Below are positions 1 to 7,359 of a DNA stretch of 40,595 nt, piece by piece. The notes under the pieces were generated by a model. The model saw only the letters and a list, made by a program, of their open reading frames with translations. It ran no database searches and was not told the DNA's origin. The stretch's first letter is position 1. The number at the start of each line of letters is the position of its first letter. This DNA is from Oscillospiraceae bacterium. Its GTDB lineage: Bacteria > Bacillota > Clostridia > Oscillospirales > Oscillospiraceae. A program made the translations under genes and the position numbers. The stretch lies in contig JAFXUU010000090.1 in NCBI GenBank assembly GCA_017524845.1, positions 1-40,595 on the forward strand. The letters run 5' to 3'.

Positions 1-792
1 GCGGCAGAGGGCGAAGCAGGACCGGGCGAAGGCCTCCGCGTCGAAGGCGGGACGGTCGGCGGGTACGGCGGGGGCGGGCAGGGGGAGCCCGGGCATGCTG
101 CCGGGCCGGGGCGCGGCCGCGAGGCGCTCCAGGGTGCGGAGATCCGGGGCCTGGGCCTCCGCCGCGGGCGGGGTGAACACCACGCAGGGGAGCTGATTTT
201 CCCGGTGACGCCAGAGCTCCGTCAGCGCCCGCACCGCGTCCTGGGAGGCCAGGGGCAGCACGGCCCCGGTCAGCTCGGTGAGCTGCGTCAGGCCGAAATC
301 CGGGTTTTCCACCAGCCGCCGCACGGGAGAAAGCCGGTAGACCTCGGCGTCCTCTTCCGCGGTGGAGGGATCGGACACCACCGTCTGAAAGCCGCATTCC
401 AGCCTGCTGCCGCTGATCCGGAAGCCTACGTTCGTTTCCAGCACCCGGCCGGGCACGGGCTGTCTGCTCTGGCCGGGATCGCCGGGATTCGAGCCCAGAT
501 CCGGCTCCGTGATCCGCAGGCTCCACGCGCCGCTTTCCGGCAGGTATACGACGTCGATGCCGTAGCCGCAGCTCTCATGGTAGGAAAAGAAAGGTTCGTC
601 CCGGGCGGCGAGCTCCCGCAGCTCCGGGGCCGCGTTCTCCCCCAGCCGTTCCAGGAGCCAGTCCAGGACGGTGCGCACGGCGATGCGCAGCCCCTCCGCG
701 GGCGGGGCCTTCTTCGTCATCAGGGCATAGAGCTGAAAGGTGGGATATATCTCGTTTTTCAGAAGTCGGACGATGCGGGCCGGTTCCGCCAC
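1..792 (-). CDS. Hypothetical protein, 3' end beyond left edge
   Basis: A minus-strand frame stays open without a stop from a GTG at 792 to base 1, giving 264 codons. The GTG is preceded by GGGAGG with 9 nt spacing, and the start lies 26 nt after the nicotinamidase-like gene, so the two are probably co-transcribed. The protein begins VAEPARIVRLLKNEIYPTFQ. It has a helical N-terminal part, then a soluble region with Cys77 in the stretch SYHESCGYGIDVVYL, and a proline/alanine-rich stretch near the window edge. I see no signal peptide or membrane span. I do not recognise the family and assign no function. The C-terminus lies outside the window. The long plus-strand frame opposite it (205-1065) is arginine/glutamine-rich and looks like a shadow. 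Confidence 0.75.
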   Translation of the reverse strand, partial: MAEPARIVRLLKNEIYPTFQLYALMTKKAPPAEGLRIAVRTVLDWLLERLGENAAPELRELAARDEPFFSYHESCGYGIDVVYLPESGAWSLRITEPDLGSNPGDPGQSRQPVPGRVLETNVGFRISGSRLECGFQTVVSDPSTAEEDAEVYRLSPVRRLVENPDFGLTQLTELTGAVLPLASQDAVRALTELWRHRENQLPCVVFTPPAAEAQAPDLRTLERLAAAPRPGSMPGLPLPAPAVPADRPAFDAEAFARSCFALCR

Positions 793-818
793 GGCAAAGC
801 ACCTCCCTTCGTTTTTCG

Positions 819-1334
819 TTATACGATCTCGATCTGGCAGGCGCGCATGGTCTCCAGCGCGGCCAGGTGCCGCTCCGGCGTGACCCCGGCGCAGCAGGCC
901 GCGTCCACCCGAATGTCCAGCTCCGGCAGGGCCGCCTTCAGCAGCAGGGCGTTGGACACCACGCAGATGTCCGTGCACAGGCCCACCAGCTCCGCCTCCT
1001 CCAGGTCGGGGAGCTTCGCCAGGTCCTGCGCCAGCCGGAGGCAGCCGAAGGCGGGCTTCTCATAGATGCTCGCCCCGCGGAGCAGCGGCAGGAGCTCCGC
1101 ACGGAGAAGCCAGCCCTCCGTGCCCCGGATGCAGTGCTCCACCGGAAGGAAGCGTCCCTCCCGGGTGTTGAGATAGTCCGGCCCGTGGGTGTCCATGGTG
1201 GCTATGACGGCCTCCGGCGGATACGCCCGGAGCTTTTCCGCCACCGCCGGGACGATGGCCAGGGCCTCCGGCGTCCCCAGGGCCCCGTCGATAAAATCGT
1301 TCTGCATGTCGATCACGATGAGCAGCTTTTTCAC
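819..1334 (-). CDS. Isochorismatase-family cysteine hydrolase (nicotinamidase-like)
   Basis: A 171-aa cytosolic hydrolase of the isochorismatase/nicotinamidase fold. The expected catalytic triad is visible: Asp9 in VIDMQNDF, Lys93 in YEKPAFG and Cys124 in LCTDICVVSNA. Asp48, His50 and His67 sit where nicotinamidases bind their metal, which favours nicotinamide to nicotinate conversion (NAD salvage) over other members of the superfamily. The start is GTG at 1334, directly after AGGAGG. A promoter lies upstream (1404-1432). The edge gene follows on the same strand after 26 nt. The substrate is inferred from the metal-site residues. Length is slightly below typical bacterial nicotinamidases, so a different amide substrate remains possible. 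Confidence 0.85.
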   Translation of the reverse strand: MKKLLIVIDMQNDFIDGALGTPEALAIVPAVAEKLRAYPPEAVIATMDTHGPDYLNTREGRFLPVEHCIRGTEGWLLRAELLPLLRGASIYEKPAFGCLRLAQDLAKLPDLEEAELVGLCTDICVVSNALLLKAALPELDIRVDAACCAGVTPERHLAALETMRACQIEIV

Positions 1335-1391
1335 CGTTTCCTCCTGTTCCGCGCGCCGCCGGTCTCCCGGCGATTCGCTTCCTGACGATAC

Positions 1392-1403
1392 ACGGACGTC
1401 CGT
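1392..1403. promoter_or_regulatory. Perfect 12-bp palindrome, possible operator
   Basis: ACGGACGTCCGT is a perfect dyad touching the -10 element of the minus-strand promoter (1404-1409) in the divergent region between the nicotinamidase-like gene and the hydrolase operon. Its position just downstream of the -10 fits a repressor operator. No regulator gene lies next to it, so the role is inference. Confidence 0.35.
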
Positions 1404-1432
1404 ATCATATACTTACGGGCGGAAGAATGCAA
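1404..1432 (-). promoter_or_regulatory. Promoter of the nicotinamidase-like gene
   Basis: On the minus strand, -35 TTGCAT (1432-1427), a 17-bp spacer and -10 TATGAT (1409-1404). Transcription would start about 60 nt before the GTG start at 1334. Confidence 0.6.
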
Positions 1433-1451
1433 GAACTCCGGGCGCGCGGGC

Positions 1452-1480
1452 TTGTACATCGGCCCCGCCTGTGGTACAGT
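1452..1480 (+). promoter_or_regulatory. Promoter of the hydrolase/esterase pair
   Basis: -35 TTGTAC (1452-1457), 17-bp spacer, -10 TACAGT (1475-1480). It lies 34 nt before the chosen start of the alpha/beta hydrolase and diverges from the promoter at 1404-1432. Confidence 0.5.
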
Positions 1481-1514
1481 AAACGCAAAAAACACGGTCA
1501 AGGAGATGGAGCGC

Positions 1515-2555
1515 ATGGACGGGGAGATGCAGGAGCTGATGCGCCGCCGGGCGGAATTCGCGGAGGCCTGCGGGGACGAGGTGAATCTGGCGATTCCCCT
1601 GTACGAGGACCCCACCCGCTACCCGGTGGAGGAGCTGATCGCCCTGTTCCGGCTGCAGCAGGAGATGATGGACGCCGAAACGCCGGAAAAGCGCTCGGTC
1701 CTGAAGGAGCGCTTCTCGGCGCTGCGCAAGAGCATCCGCCCCCTCCCCGGCGCGCCGGAGCGCATTTACCTCTGGCCGGAGGGGAAAATGCCGGTACAGA
1801 CGGATTACCGGGAAAACCCCGGCCACCGCTACGACCACGAGCCGGACTTCAGGCCCTATCTGCTGGAGATGCTGCTGCCGGAGGACGTGCGCCCTGTGGG
1901 CGCGGTGGTGACCGTCGCGGGGGGCTCCCACGGCGCGGGCACCATCAACGAGTGCTATGAGATCGGGCTGGAGTTCAACGCCCTGGGCTATCAGTGCTTC
2001 ATCCTCCAGTGCCGCCCCAACGGCTGCCCCTGGAACGAATTTGAGACGGGGGCCGACGCGGCGAGGGCCCTGCGCATCCTGCGCTCCCGGGCAGCGGAAT
2101 ACCGCATCCGGCCGGACAATATCGCCATGGCGGGCTTCTCCAACGGGGGGATCACCATCGATTTCTGCATCGAGCATTTTTCCGGCGCGAAGCAGGTGCG
2201 GGACCATTTCCCGGACTACGTCCCCGACGGGCTGGACGCCCTGGACGGCGGTCCGGACGCCTATCTCTGCGTCTACGGACCCCGCCACGCCGGAACGCCT
2301 TATAACTACGACGGCGTTCGTTATCCCCCCACCTTCTTCGCCGTGGGGCGGCTGGACACCGCCATGGACAATCTTCACGCCCTCTATCCCGACCTGCTGG
2401 CCCAGGGCGTGCCCATGGAGGTGCACACCTTCGCCGGGCATCCCCACGGCTACGCCGGATGGAAGATCATCGACGGCAAAGGCAACCCGAATTTCGACCT
2501 GTGGGTGAAGCATGCCGACGTCTTCCTGCGGGACGTGTTCCGCCCGGAGGGCTGA
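1515..2555 (+). CDS. Alpha/beta hydrolase
   Basis: A 346-aa protein with an alpha/beta-hydrolase core. The nucleophile elbow AGFSNGG carries Ser209. Asp281 (VGRLDTAMD) and His309 (FAGHPHGY) are in the right order for the acid and the histidine. The strand-turn VTVAGGSHGAG near residue 140 looks like the oxyanion-hole region. About 110 N-terminal residues are helical, as in esterases and peptidase-like hydrolases related to acetyl-xylan esterases. The start was set at ATG 1515, 9 nt after AAGGAG; an in-frame ATG at 1506 abuts the RBS and is less likely. No signal peptide, so it acts in the cytoplasm. The following SGNH esterase gene, 45 nt downstream, suggests the pair removes ester groups from imported carbohydrate. 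Substrate unknown. Confidence 0.8.
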   Translation: MDGEMQELMRRRAEFAEACGDEVNLAIPLYEDPTRYPVEELIALFRLQQEMMDAETPEKRSVLKERFSALRKSIRPLPGAPERIYLWPEGKMPVQTDYRENPGHRYDHEPDFRPYLLEMLLPEDVRPVGAVVTVAGGSHGAGTINECYEIGLEFNALGYQCFILQCRPNGCPWNEFETGADAARALRILRSRAAEYRIRPDNIAMAGFSNGGITIDFCIEHFSGAKQVRDHFPDYVPDGLDALDGGPDAYLCVYGPRHAGTPYNYDGVRYPPTFFAVGRLDTAMDNLHALYPDLLAQGVPMEVHTFAGHPHGYAGWKIIDGKGNPNFDLWVKHADVFLRDVFRPEG

Positions 2556-2600
2556 CGACGCCGAAGCAAACGGAACAATATTATGGAAAGGATGATATAC

Positions 2601-3692
2601 ATGCTGGCAAAAGATATCCTTGACAAGCTGCAGCTCCACGGGAGGACCCTCTTCGACGGGGAGAAGCAGGCCCTTTTCTTCAACTGGACCTGCGCCGGAT
2701 TCACCGCGGTCTTCGAGGGCTCCGTGCTGAAGGCCCGCTTCATCGGCCTGGGGGACAAGACCCCCGGCTTCCCCGGCATGCCCGAGCCGCAGCCGGACTA
2801 CCCCTTCTTCGGCGTGGTGGCCGACGGGAGCGAGCTGACAAACCGCACGGAGTGCCGGGAGGAGGACGCCTGGTTCACCCTCTTTGAGGGCGCGAAGGGT
2901 CGGCACACGGTGCGGGTGGTGAAGCTCAGTGAAAACGCCCGGGGCAAGCTGGGCCTGCTGGAGCTGGAGACCGACGGGGAGATCCTCCCCGCGCCGAAGA
3001 ACACGAAGCCCGTGATCGAGGTGGTGGGCGATTCCATCACCTGCGCCTTCGGCAACGAGGCGGAGAACAATTCCTTCGAGTTCCGCACCGGCGAGGAGAA
3101 CGGCTGGATGTCCTACGCGGCCCTGGCCGCCCGGGAGCTGGACTGCGAGTGGAGCCTCATCTGCGAAAGCGGCATCGCCGCCAGCAAGGCCCAGCACCCC
3201 ATGTTCGGCAACCACCACGCCATGGACGATATCTACGCCTATACCGACGAGCTCTACGACGTGAAGCGCGGCGCGGCCCTCACACCCTGGGATTTCAAGG
3301 CCAATCCCAGCGACATCGTGGTGCTGAACCTGGGCACCAACGACGCCACCCCCATCCGCTTCTCCCAGGACCCCTTCGTGATCGACGGGCTGGAGGACTA
3401 CTTCCAGGAGAAATTCCGGGGCCTCGTTGAGCAGGTCCGCCGGCTCAACGGGCCGGATACCCTGATCGTCTGCTCCCTGGGCTCCATGGACTACTTCCTC
3501 TACGACCGGATCGCCGCCGCGGTGAACGAATACAAGGCCGACACCGGCGACGAAAAGATCTTCGCCTTCAAGTATCTCCCCATCAACAACATGTCCGAGG
3601 GCGTCGGCGCCGCGGGCCACCCCTCCATGAAGACCCATCTGCGCATGGGCAAGGAGCTGGCCTTCCGGCTGCGTCCCTACCTGAAGAAATAA
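2601..3692 (+). CDS. SGNH/GDSL esterase, carbohydrate esterase family 2-like
   Basis: A 363-aa protein with the two-domain plan of CE2 acetyl esterases. An N-terminal beta-sandwich (about residues 1-135) is followed by an SGNH hydrolase domain. The SGNH blocks are visible: Ser145 in VVGDSITCAFG, Asn247 in LNLGTNDAT and His340 in AAGHPSMKTH. CE2 enzymes remove acetyl groups from xylan or glucomannan fragments. No secretion signal is seen, so substrates would be imported oligosaccharides. ATG 2601 was chosen because GGAAAGGA lies 8 nt upstream; an ATG at 2583 has no RBS. The gene is followed by a terminator shared with the convergent CotH gene. Confidence 0.85.
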   Translation: MLAKDILDKLQLHGRTLFDGEKQALFFNWTCAGFTAVFEGSVLKARFIGLGDKTPGFPGMPEPQPDYPFFGVVADGSELTNRTECREEDAWFTLFEGAKGRHTVRVVKLSENARGKLGLLELETDGEILPAPKNTKPVIEVVGDSITCAFGNEAENNSFEFRTGEENGWMSYAALAARELDCEWSLICESGIAASKAQHPMFGNHHAMDDIYAYTDELYDVKRGAALTPWDFKANPSDIVVLNLGTNDATPIRFSQDPFVIDGLEDYFQEKFRGLVEQVRRLNGPDTLIVCSLGSMDYFLYDRIAAAVNEYKADTGDEKIFAFKYLPINNMSEGVGAAGHPSMKTHLRMGKELAFRLRPYLKK

Positions 3693-3707
3693 GCGCCGCA
3701 ATAACGG

Positions 3708-3748
3708 AAGCCCTCCGCGATGTTCGTCACATCACGGAGGGCCTTCTT
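3708..3748. terminator. Terminator between convergent operons
   Basis: A stem of about 14 bp pairs GCCCTCCGCGATGT with ACATCACGGAGGGC (one mismatch) around a TCGTC loop. It is followed on the plus strand by CTTCTTTT, and a weaker A-rich tract lies on the other side. It separates the esterase gene (ends 3692) from the convergent CotH gene (ends 3757). Confidence 0.8.
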
Positions 3749-3756
3749 TTGCGTGT

Positions 3757-5676
3757 TCAGTGCTTTCTGAAGAGGAAGGCGAAGGCCAGTCCGGCCAGGA
3801 GGACCGCCGCGGAGACCGCAGTCAGGCCCCAGCTCGTTCCCGAATCGCTCCGGGCGGAGGCGCCGCCGGGAAAACTGCCGGAAGCGCGGTCCGGCCGCTG
3901 CCTTTCCGAGCTGCTGTCGCCGCCGCTCCCGGAGCTCTGCCCCGGACGCCCGGAGAGGCCCTGCCGCCCGAAGGGGCTGCCGCCCACGGAGGGGAAGCCG
4001 GAACCATCGCTCTCGCCGCTGCCGCTTTCTCCGTTCCCCCTGCCGGGACCGCCGCCGCTGCCGCCGCCCATGGAGCCCATGTCGGAGATGCAGATGGCGG
4101 AAGCGTCCACCAGACTGCCGCTGTCCGCGCGCTGCCCGCTGTCGGTGGAGGGGATCGTCCCCTCCAGCTGGCCGCGGACGCTCTCGCTGCGCAGCTCGCA
4201 GAAGGCGCGGAGGGCGGCGACGCCGGTCTCAAATTCTTCGCAGGTGCAGAAGGCCGTGGGGTCCTTCTCAACATAGGGCCTGATCAGGGACCGGGCTTCG
4301 TCGATGATGCCGGTGACGTCCACGGTGTCCAGAAACTCGGCGAAGTATTCGTGGTAGAGGGCCGTGTATTCCTCGCTGGAGATAATCCAGCCCCACATGG
4401 GACGGTCGGATGCGTCGGAAACGGACATGGGGGTGTCGATGGGGTCGTTCACCGTGTCCGTGGCGTCGGAGCTCCGGAAGGTGCCGAAGGCCAGGTTGTA
4501 GTCCCAGGGGATCATGGAGAGAAGGCCGTCGGACTCATGGAGATAGTAGTTGTGGATGATGGAGCCGGTGTAGCTGTCGCCGTTGCAGACGAAGTTGTGG
4601 ACGACGAAATAGCGCAGGACCTCGTCCGTGTCCACCACGCTCCCGATATCCTCGTTCTCACTCAGCTTTTTCAGCGCCGCGATGAGCCGCTTCTGATCGG
4701 CCTCGGTGATATCCGTCTTGGCGTTGTTGAAGATATTGGAGTAGCTGTCCGTGTCGTCGTCGATATAGCGGAGCTTGACGTCCGTGGAGTCCGTGCCCCC
4801 GAAGCTGCCGCTGAGGTCGAAGGAGAAGCCCTCTCCGTCACCGTCGGCACCGCCCGGCCTGCCGCCGAACCGGGAGGGATCGAAGCCCTCCGGCATTTCG
4901 CCGCCGGAAAAGTCGAAGCCCTCCGGCGGGGTCATGCCGCCGCTGAAATCCGGGAAGCCGGAGCCGCCGCTCTCCTCCGTGCCCTCCGTCCCGGAATCCC
5001 GGTTCAGGAAATCGTCCATGTTGAAGTCCTTGCCGTTGCCGGGACCGCCGCCGCCGAAGCTCATGCTGTCCGGCTTATAGAGCTCGCCGGTATCCCTGCC
5101 GTAGACCCGCTCCAGGAAGCTGTCCTCCACGCCCTCCACCGCGAGATAGAGGCCCCAGTCCTCGCCGTTGACCGTGATCCAGACGAAGGAGCAGAGAGGA
5201 GCGTCCGCGCCGAACTCGGCCATGAGCCGGTAGGCCAGATAATCCTTCATATAGGTGTTGTCCTGGATGATGTTGTTCAGGCTGAGCTTATCCAGACCGC
5301 GATAGCTTTTGCCGTTCTCATACTGGTCGAATTCCAGCTTGAAGCTGTACCGCTGACTGCCCATGCCGGACACGGCGGAGAGGGAGGTGTTTCCCTTGCC
5401 CCGGATGGCCACGTTCTTATAGGCCTCGTTGTCGATCACAACGGAGCAGACGCTGTACGTTTCGCTCTCGCAGGTCTCGATGAAGCCCTCCCAGTCATCC
5501 ATGACGATCTCGATCGTGTGGACCCTGGAGGTATCGAAGAGCCTGGTTTCATAGCCCATACTCCGGTCCGAGGCCCGGAGGCCCAGGGCGGAGCCGTTCA
5601 TGAACAGAGCGGTGACGAGCAGGGCGGCGACGATGACGACGACGCAGATGCGGTCTATGCTTTTATGTGCTGACAT
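3757..5676 (-). CDS. CotH-family (kinase-like) membrane-anchored protein
   Basis: A 639-aa protein of the CotH family, whose Bacillus member is a protein kinase that phosphorylates spore-coat proteins. Seen: an N-terminal hydrophobic span (about residues 10-30), then the CotH core with RGKGNTSL, RYSFKLEFDQ, KLSLNNIIQDNTYMKDYLA, ELYKPDSM and IPWDYNLAFGTF. The core is interrupted by a Gly/Ser/Pro-rich acidic insert (about 205-300). A second Gly/Ser-rich stretch follows (about 535-615), and a C-terminal hydrophobic segment ends in FLFRKH. The topology suggests an extracytoplasmic domain tethered at both ends. It is the last of three genes with DUF4956 and VTC-domain proteins, a set I know as recurrent in Clostridia. 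The phosphorylation target is unknown, and a surface role is as likely as a spore-coat role. Confidence 0.85.
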   Translation of the reverse strand: MSAHKSIDRICVVVIVAALLVTALFMNGSALGLRASDRSMGYETRLFDTSRVHTIEIVMDDWEGFIETCESETYSVCSVVIDNEAYKNVAIRGKGNTSLSAVSGMGSQRYSFKLEFDQYENGKSYRGLDKLSLNNIIQDNTYMKDYLAYRLMAEFGADAPLCSFVWITVNGEDWGLYLAVEGVEDSFLERVYGRDTGELYKPDSMSFGGGGPGNGKDFNMDDFLNRDSGTEGTEESGGSGFPDFSGGMTPPEGFDFSGGEMPEGFDPSRFGGRPGGADGDGEGFSFDLSGSFGGTDSTDVKLRYIDDDTDSYSNIFNNAKTDITEADQKRLIAALKKLSENEDIGSVVDTDEVLRYFVVHNFVCNGDSYTGSIIHNYYLHESDGLLSMIPWDYNLAFGTFRSSDATDTVNDPIDTPMSVSDASDRPMWGWIISSEEYTALYHEYFAEFLDTVDVTGIIDEARSLIRPYVEKDPTAFCTCEEFETGVAALRAFCELRSESVRGQLEGTIPSTDSGQRADSGSLVDASAICISDMGSMGGGSGGGPGRGNGESGSGESDGSGFPSVGGSPFGRQGLSGRPGQSSGSGGDSSSERQRPDRASGSFPGGASARSDSGTSWGLTAVSAAVLLAGLAFAFLFRKH

Positions 5677-5684
5677 GGTTCACC

Positions 5685-6356
5685 TCAACCCATGTAGTCC
5701 CCGTTGTAGCTGACAAGAACGGCGCTCTGCACGCCCGCGAGTTCGGAAAGCGCGTTGATAAAATCGGTGTCGTCGTTTTTCAGCCGGACCTCCATGTTCA
5801 GCTCCGTCTTCCCGGCCCGGGCCGTTTTGCTCTTGACCACGCAGCGCCGGGTGTGCTCGGTGAGGAAGGCCTTGGCCTGCCTCTCGCTCTCCTGCCCGTC
5901 GCAGGCCAGCACGACGATATAGGGGTTGGAGCCGGCCTTCCGGTTGGCAAAAATCAGAAGGATGATGCCGATGATCACGCTGCCGACGACCGCCAGGGGG
6001 ATGAAGCCCGCGGCCAGGACGATGCCCGCGGCGATGGACCAGAAGAGGAAGGCGATGTCCAGGGGTTCCTTGATGGCCGTGCGGAAGCGGACGATGCTCA
6101 GGGCGCCTACCATGCCCAGGGACAGGACCACATTGCTGGTGACCGCCAGGATGACCAGGGTGGTGATCATGGTCAGGGCAATCAAGGTAACGCCGAAGCT
6201 GGTGGAATACATGACGCCCGCGTAGGTTTTCTTGTAGACGAGGAAGATGAACATGCCGACGGCGAAGGCCAGCACCAGAGCCAGCGCCATATCCGGAAGG
6301 CTGACGGAGGCGACGTTTTCCAGAAAGCTGGATTTGAAGATGTCCGAAAAAGTCAT
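5685..6356 (-). CDS. DUF4956 domain membrane protein
   Basis: A 223-aa integral membrane protein with about four spans in the first 150 residues. The hallmark DUF4956 block GMVGALSIVRFRTAIKEP (around residues 82-99) is present, followed by DIAFLFWSIAAGI. The C-terminal ~75 residues form a soluble alpha/beta domain, probably cytoplasmic. The biochemical function is not established. It sits 8 nt upstream of the CotH gene and 22 nt downstream of the VTC-domain gene, in one operon with both. DUF4956 proteins regularly accompany VTC and CotH genes, suggesting a shared membrane or surface process involving polyphosphate or phosphorylation (inference). Confidence 0.85.
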   Translation of the reverse strand: MTFSDIFKSSFLENVASVSLPDMALALVLAFAVGMFIFLVYKKTYAGVMYSTSFGVTLIALTMITTLVILAVTSNVVLSLGMVGALSIVRFRTAIKEPLDIAFLFWSIAAGIVLAAGFIPLAVVGSVIIGIILLIFANRKAGSNPYIVVLACDGQESERQAKAFLTEHTRRCVVKSKTARAGKTELNMEVRLKNDDTDFINALSELAGVQSAVLVSYNGDYMG

Positions 6357-6378
6357 AGCGGTTTGCTCCTTTCAATAA

Positions 6379-7050
6379 TCAGCCGTAGATACGGCATTGG
6401 GCGTACTTGGAAAAGGCGGCGGCGCGGCGGCCGGGCATCTGCACGGCGTCCCGGATGATGGAGGGGAGAAATTCGTCCCACTTCACCTCCAGGAGGATCG
6501 GCGCGTCCCCGGCCGGGATCGTCACGCAGTCCGGATCGAGGAAATCCGTGCAGGAGAGGCCGGTGCGGATGTCGTAGTCTAAGGTGACGCGGACGTTGCC
6601 CGGCGCGCAGACGAAGGGCTCTCTCGTGTAGTCCACGATGGTCTTCGGCCGCAGGCCCTGGTTTCGCATCTTGCCGTATAGCTCCTGTACCAGAGGCCGA
6701 CCGGAGCCCAGCATCCAGTCCAGGTCCCCGTCCACGATGGCCCGCGCCTCCTCAGCCGTGAGAGCGGCGGAGACCTTCGTGCCCAGACCGTTCACCTTGC
6801 TTTTCTTCTCCAGATGGATCAGGGAAGTATCGCCGTTGTAGCAGCGGATGCGGAATTTCTCCCGCATGTTCACCCCGTCCAGCTTCTCCCGCAGGACCTT
6901 GTCCTTCAGGTTGTCGAAGTAAAGGCTGCGGATGCGGTATTTCCCGTCCACAGCGTGGGGATCAGGCCGGGCCACCGCCCGGAGGCGGGCTCGAATGGCC
7001 AGCAGGTCCAGATAGTTCAGCTCATGCTTCCATTCGTGCCGGTAGTTCAT
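6379..7050 (-). CDS. VTC-domain polyphosphate polymerase-like protein
   Basis: A 223-aa protein with the VTC tunnel fold, the catalytic domain of yeast polyphosphate polymerase Vtc4. Charged strand motifs typical of the family are visible: RHEWKHELN, YRIRSLYFDN, REKFRIRCYNG, LEKKSKVNG, VDYTREPFV, RVTLDYDIRTG and LLEVKWDEFLP. These supply the basic and acidic residues lining the triphosphate tunnel. Length is normal for single-domain bacterial members. ATG 7050 was chosen because GGAAGGA lies 10 nt upstream; the GTG at 7059 is too close to that RBS. It is first in the operon with the DUF4956 and CotH genes. Polyphosphate synthesis is inferred from the fold. Confidence 0.85.
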   Translation of the reverse strand: MNYRHEWKHELNYLDLLAIRARLRAVARPDPHAVDGKYRIRSLYFDNLKDKVLREKLDGVNMREKFRIRCYNGDTSLIHLEKKSKVNGLGTKVSAALTAEEARAIVDGDLDWMLGSGRPLVQELYGKMRNQGLRPKTIVDYTREPFVCAPGNVRVTLDYDIRTGLSCTDFLDPDCVTIPAGDAPILLEVKWDEFLPSIIRDAVQMPGRRAAAFSKYAQCRIYG

Positions 7051-7090
7051 GCTCGTCACTTCCTTCCGTAACCGCCGCGGGGAGCGGCAT

Positions 7091-7125
7091 AAGAAAATCG
7101 GGACGCTGTCAATCTAGCGCCCCGA
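7091..7125 (-). terminator. Terminator-like hairpin upstream of the VTC operon
   Basis: On the minus strand, TCGGGGCGCT (7125-7116) pairs with AGCGTCCCGA (7107-7098), 10 bp with one G-U, loop AGATTGAC, followed by TTTTCTT. It lies 225 nt beyond the end of the ANTAR gene and 41 nt before the VTC start. It could end the glnA-ANTAR transcript or attenuate the VTC operon. I find no convincing VTC promoter in front of it. Confidence 0.5.
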
Positions 7126-7272
7126 CTTAAAGCGAGCTTAAAAATCCTATGAACCATTCGTGAACGTTTTCTCCGGCGTCGGCGGGTGTCCGGTTTATGG
7201 GCCGGCTTCCGCGTTATCCTGATCCGGGGGCGGGAAAAACCCGCTTCGGAACGTTCGGAAAGGAGAAACGTC

Positions 7273-7359
7273 ATGCTTTGGTTTTTGCTTGCGCTGTTCT
7301 TCGGCTTCTGGCGGAATCTGCTCTTCGGAGAGGAAAAGCCCCGGCGCCGTCACTGGTAG
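7273..7359 (+). CDS. Possible 28-aa membrane miniprotein
   Basis: A short frame with a strong RBS (AAAGGAG, 6 nt before ATG 7273) encodes MLWFLLALFFGFWRNLLFGE followed by a basic tail ending RRRHW. It has one hydrophobic segment (residues 2-18) and a positively charged C-terminus. Its last 10 bases overlap, tail to tail, the 3' end of the ANTAR gene. It is too short for routine gene callers. No homologue comes to mind and no clear promoter is visible, so translation is plausible but unproven. The rest of 7126-7272 holds only a small GCGGG/CCCGC hairpin near 7240. Confidence 0.35.
   Translation: MLWFLLALFFGFWRNLLFGEEKPRRRHW

Noticed and set aside
1413..3701. Minus-strand 762-codon open frame
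   Set aside because: Antisense to the two hydrolases, whose catalytic motifs are clear; no family resemblance.
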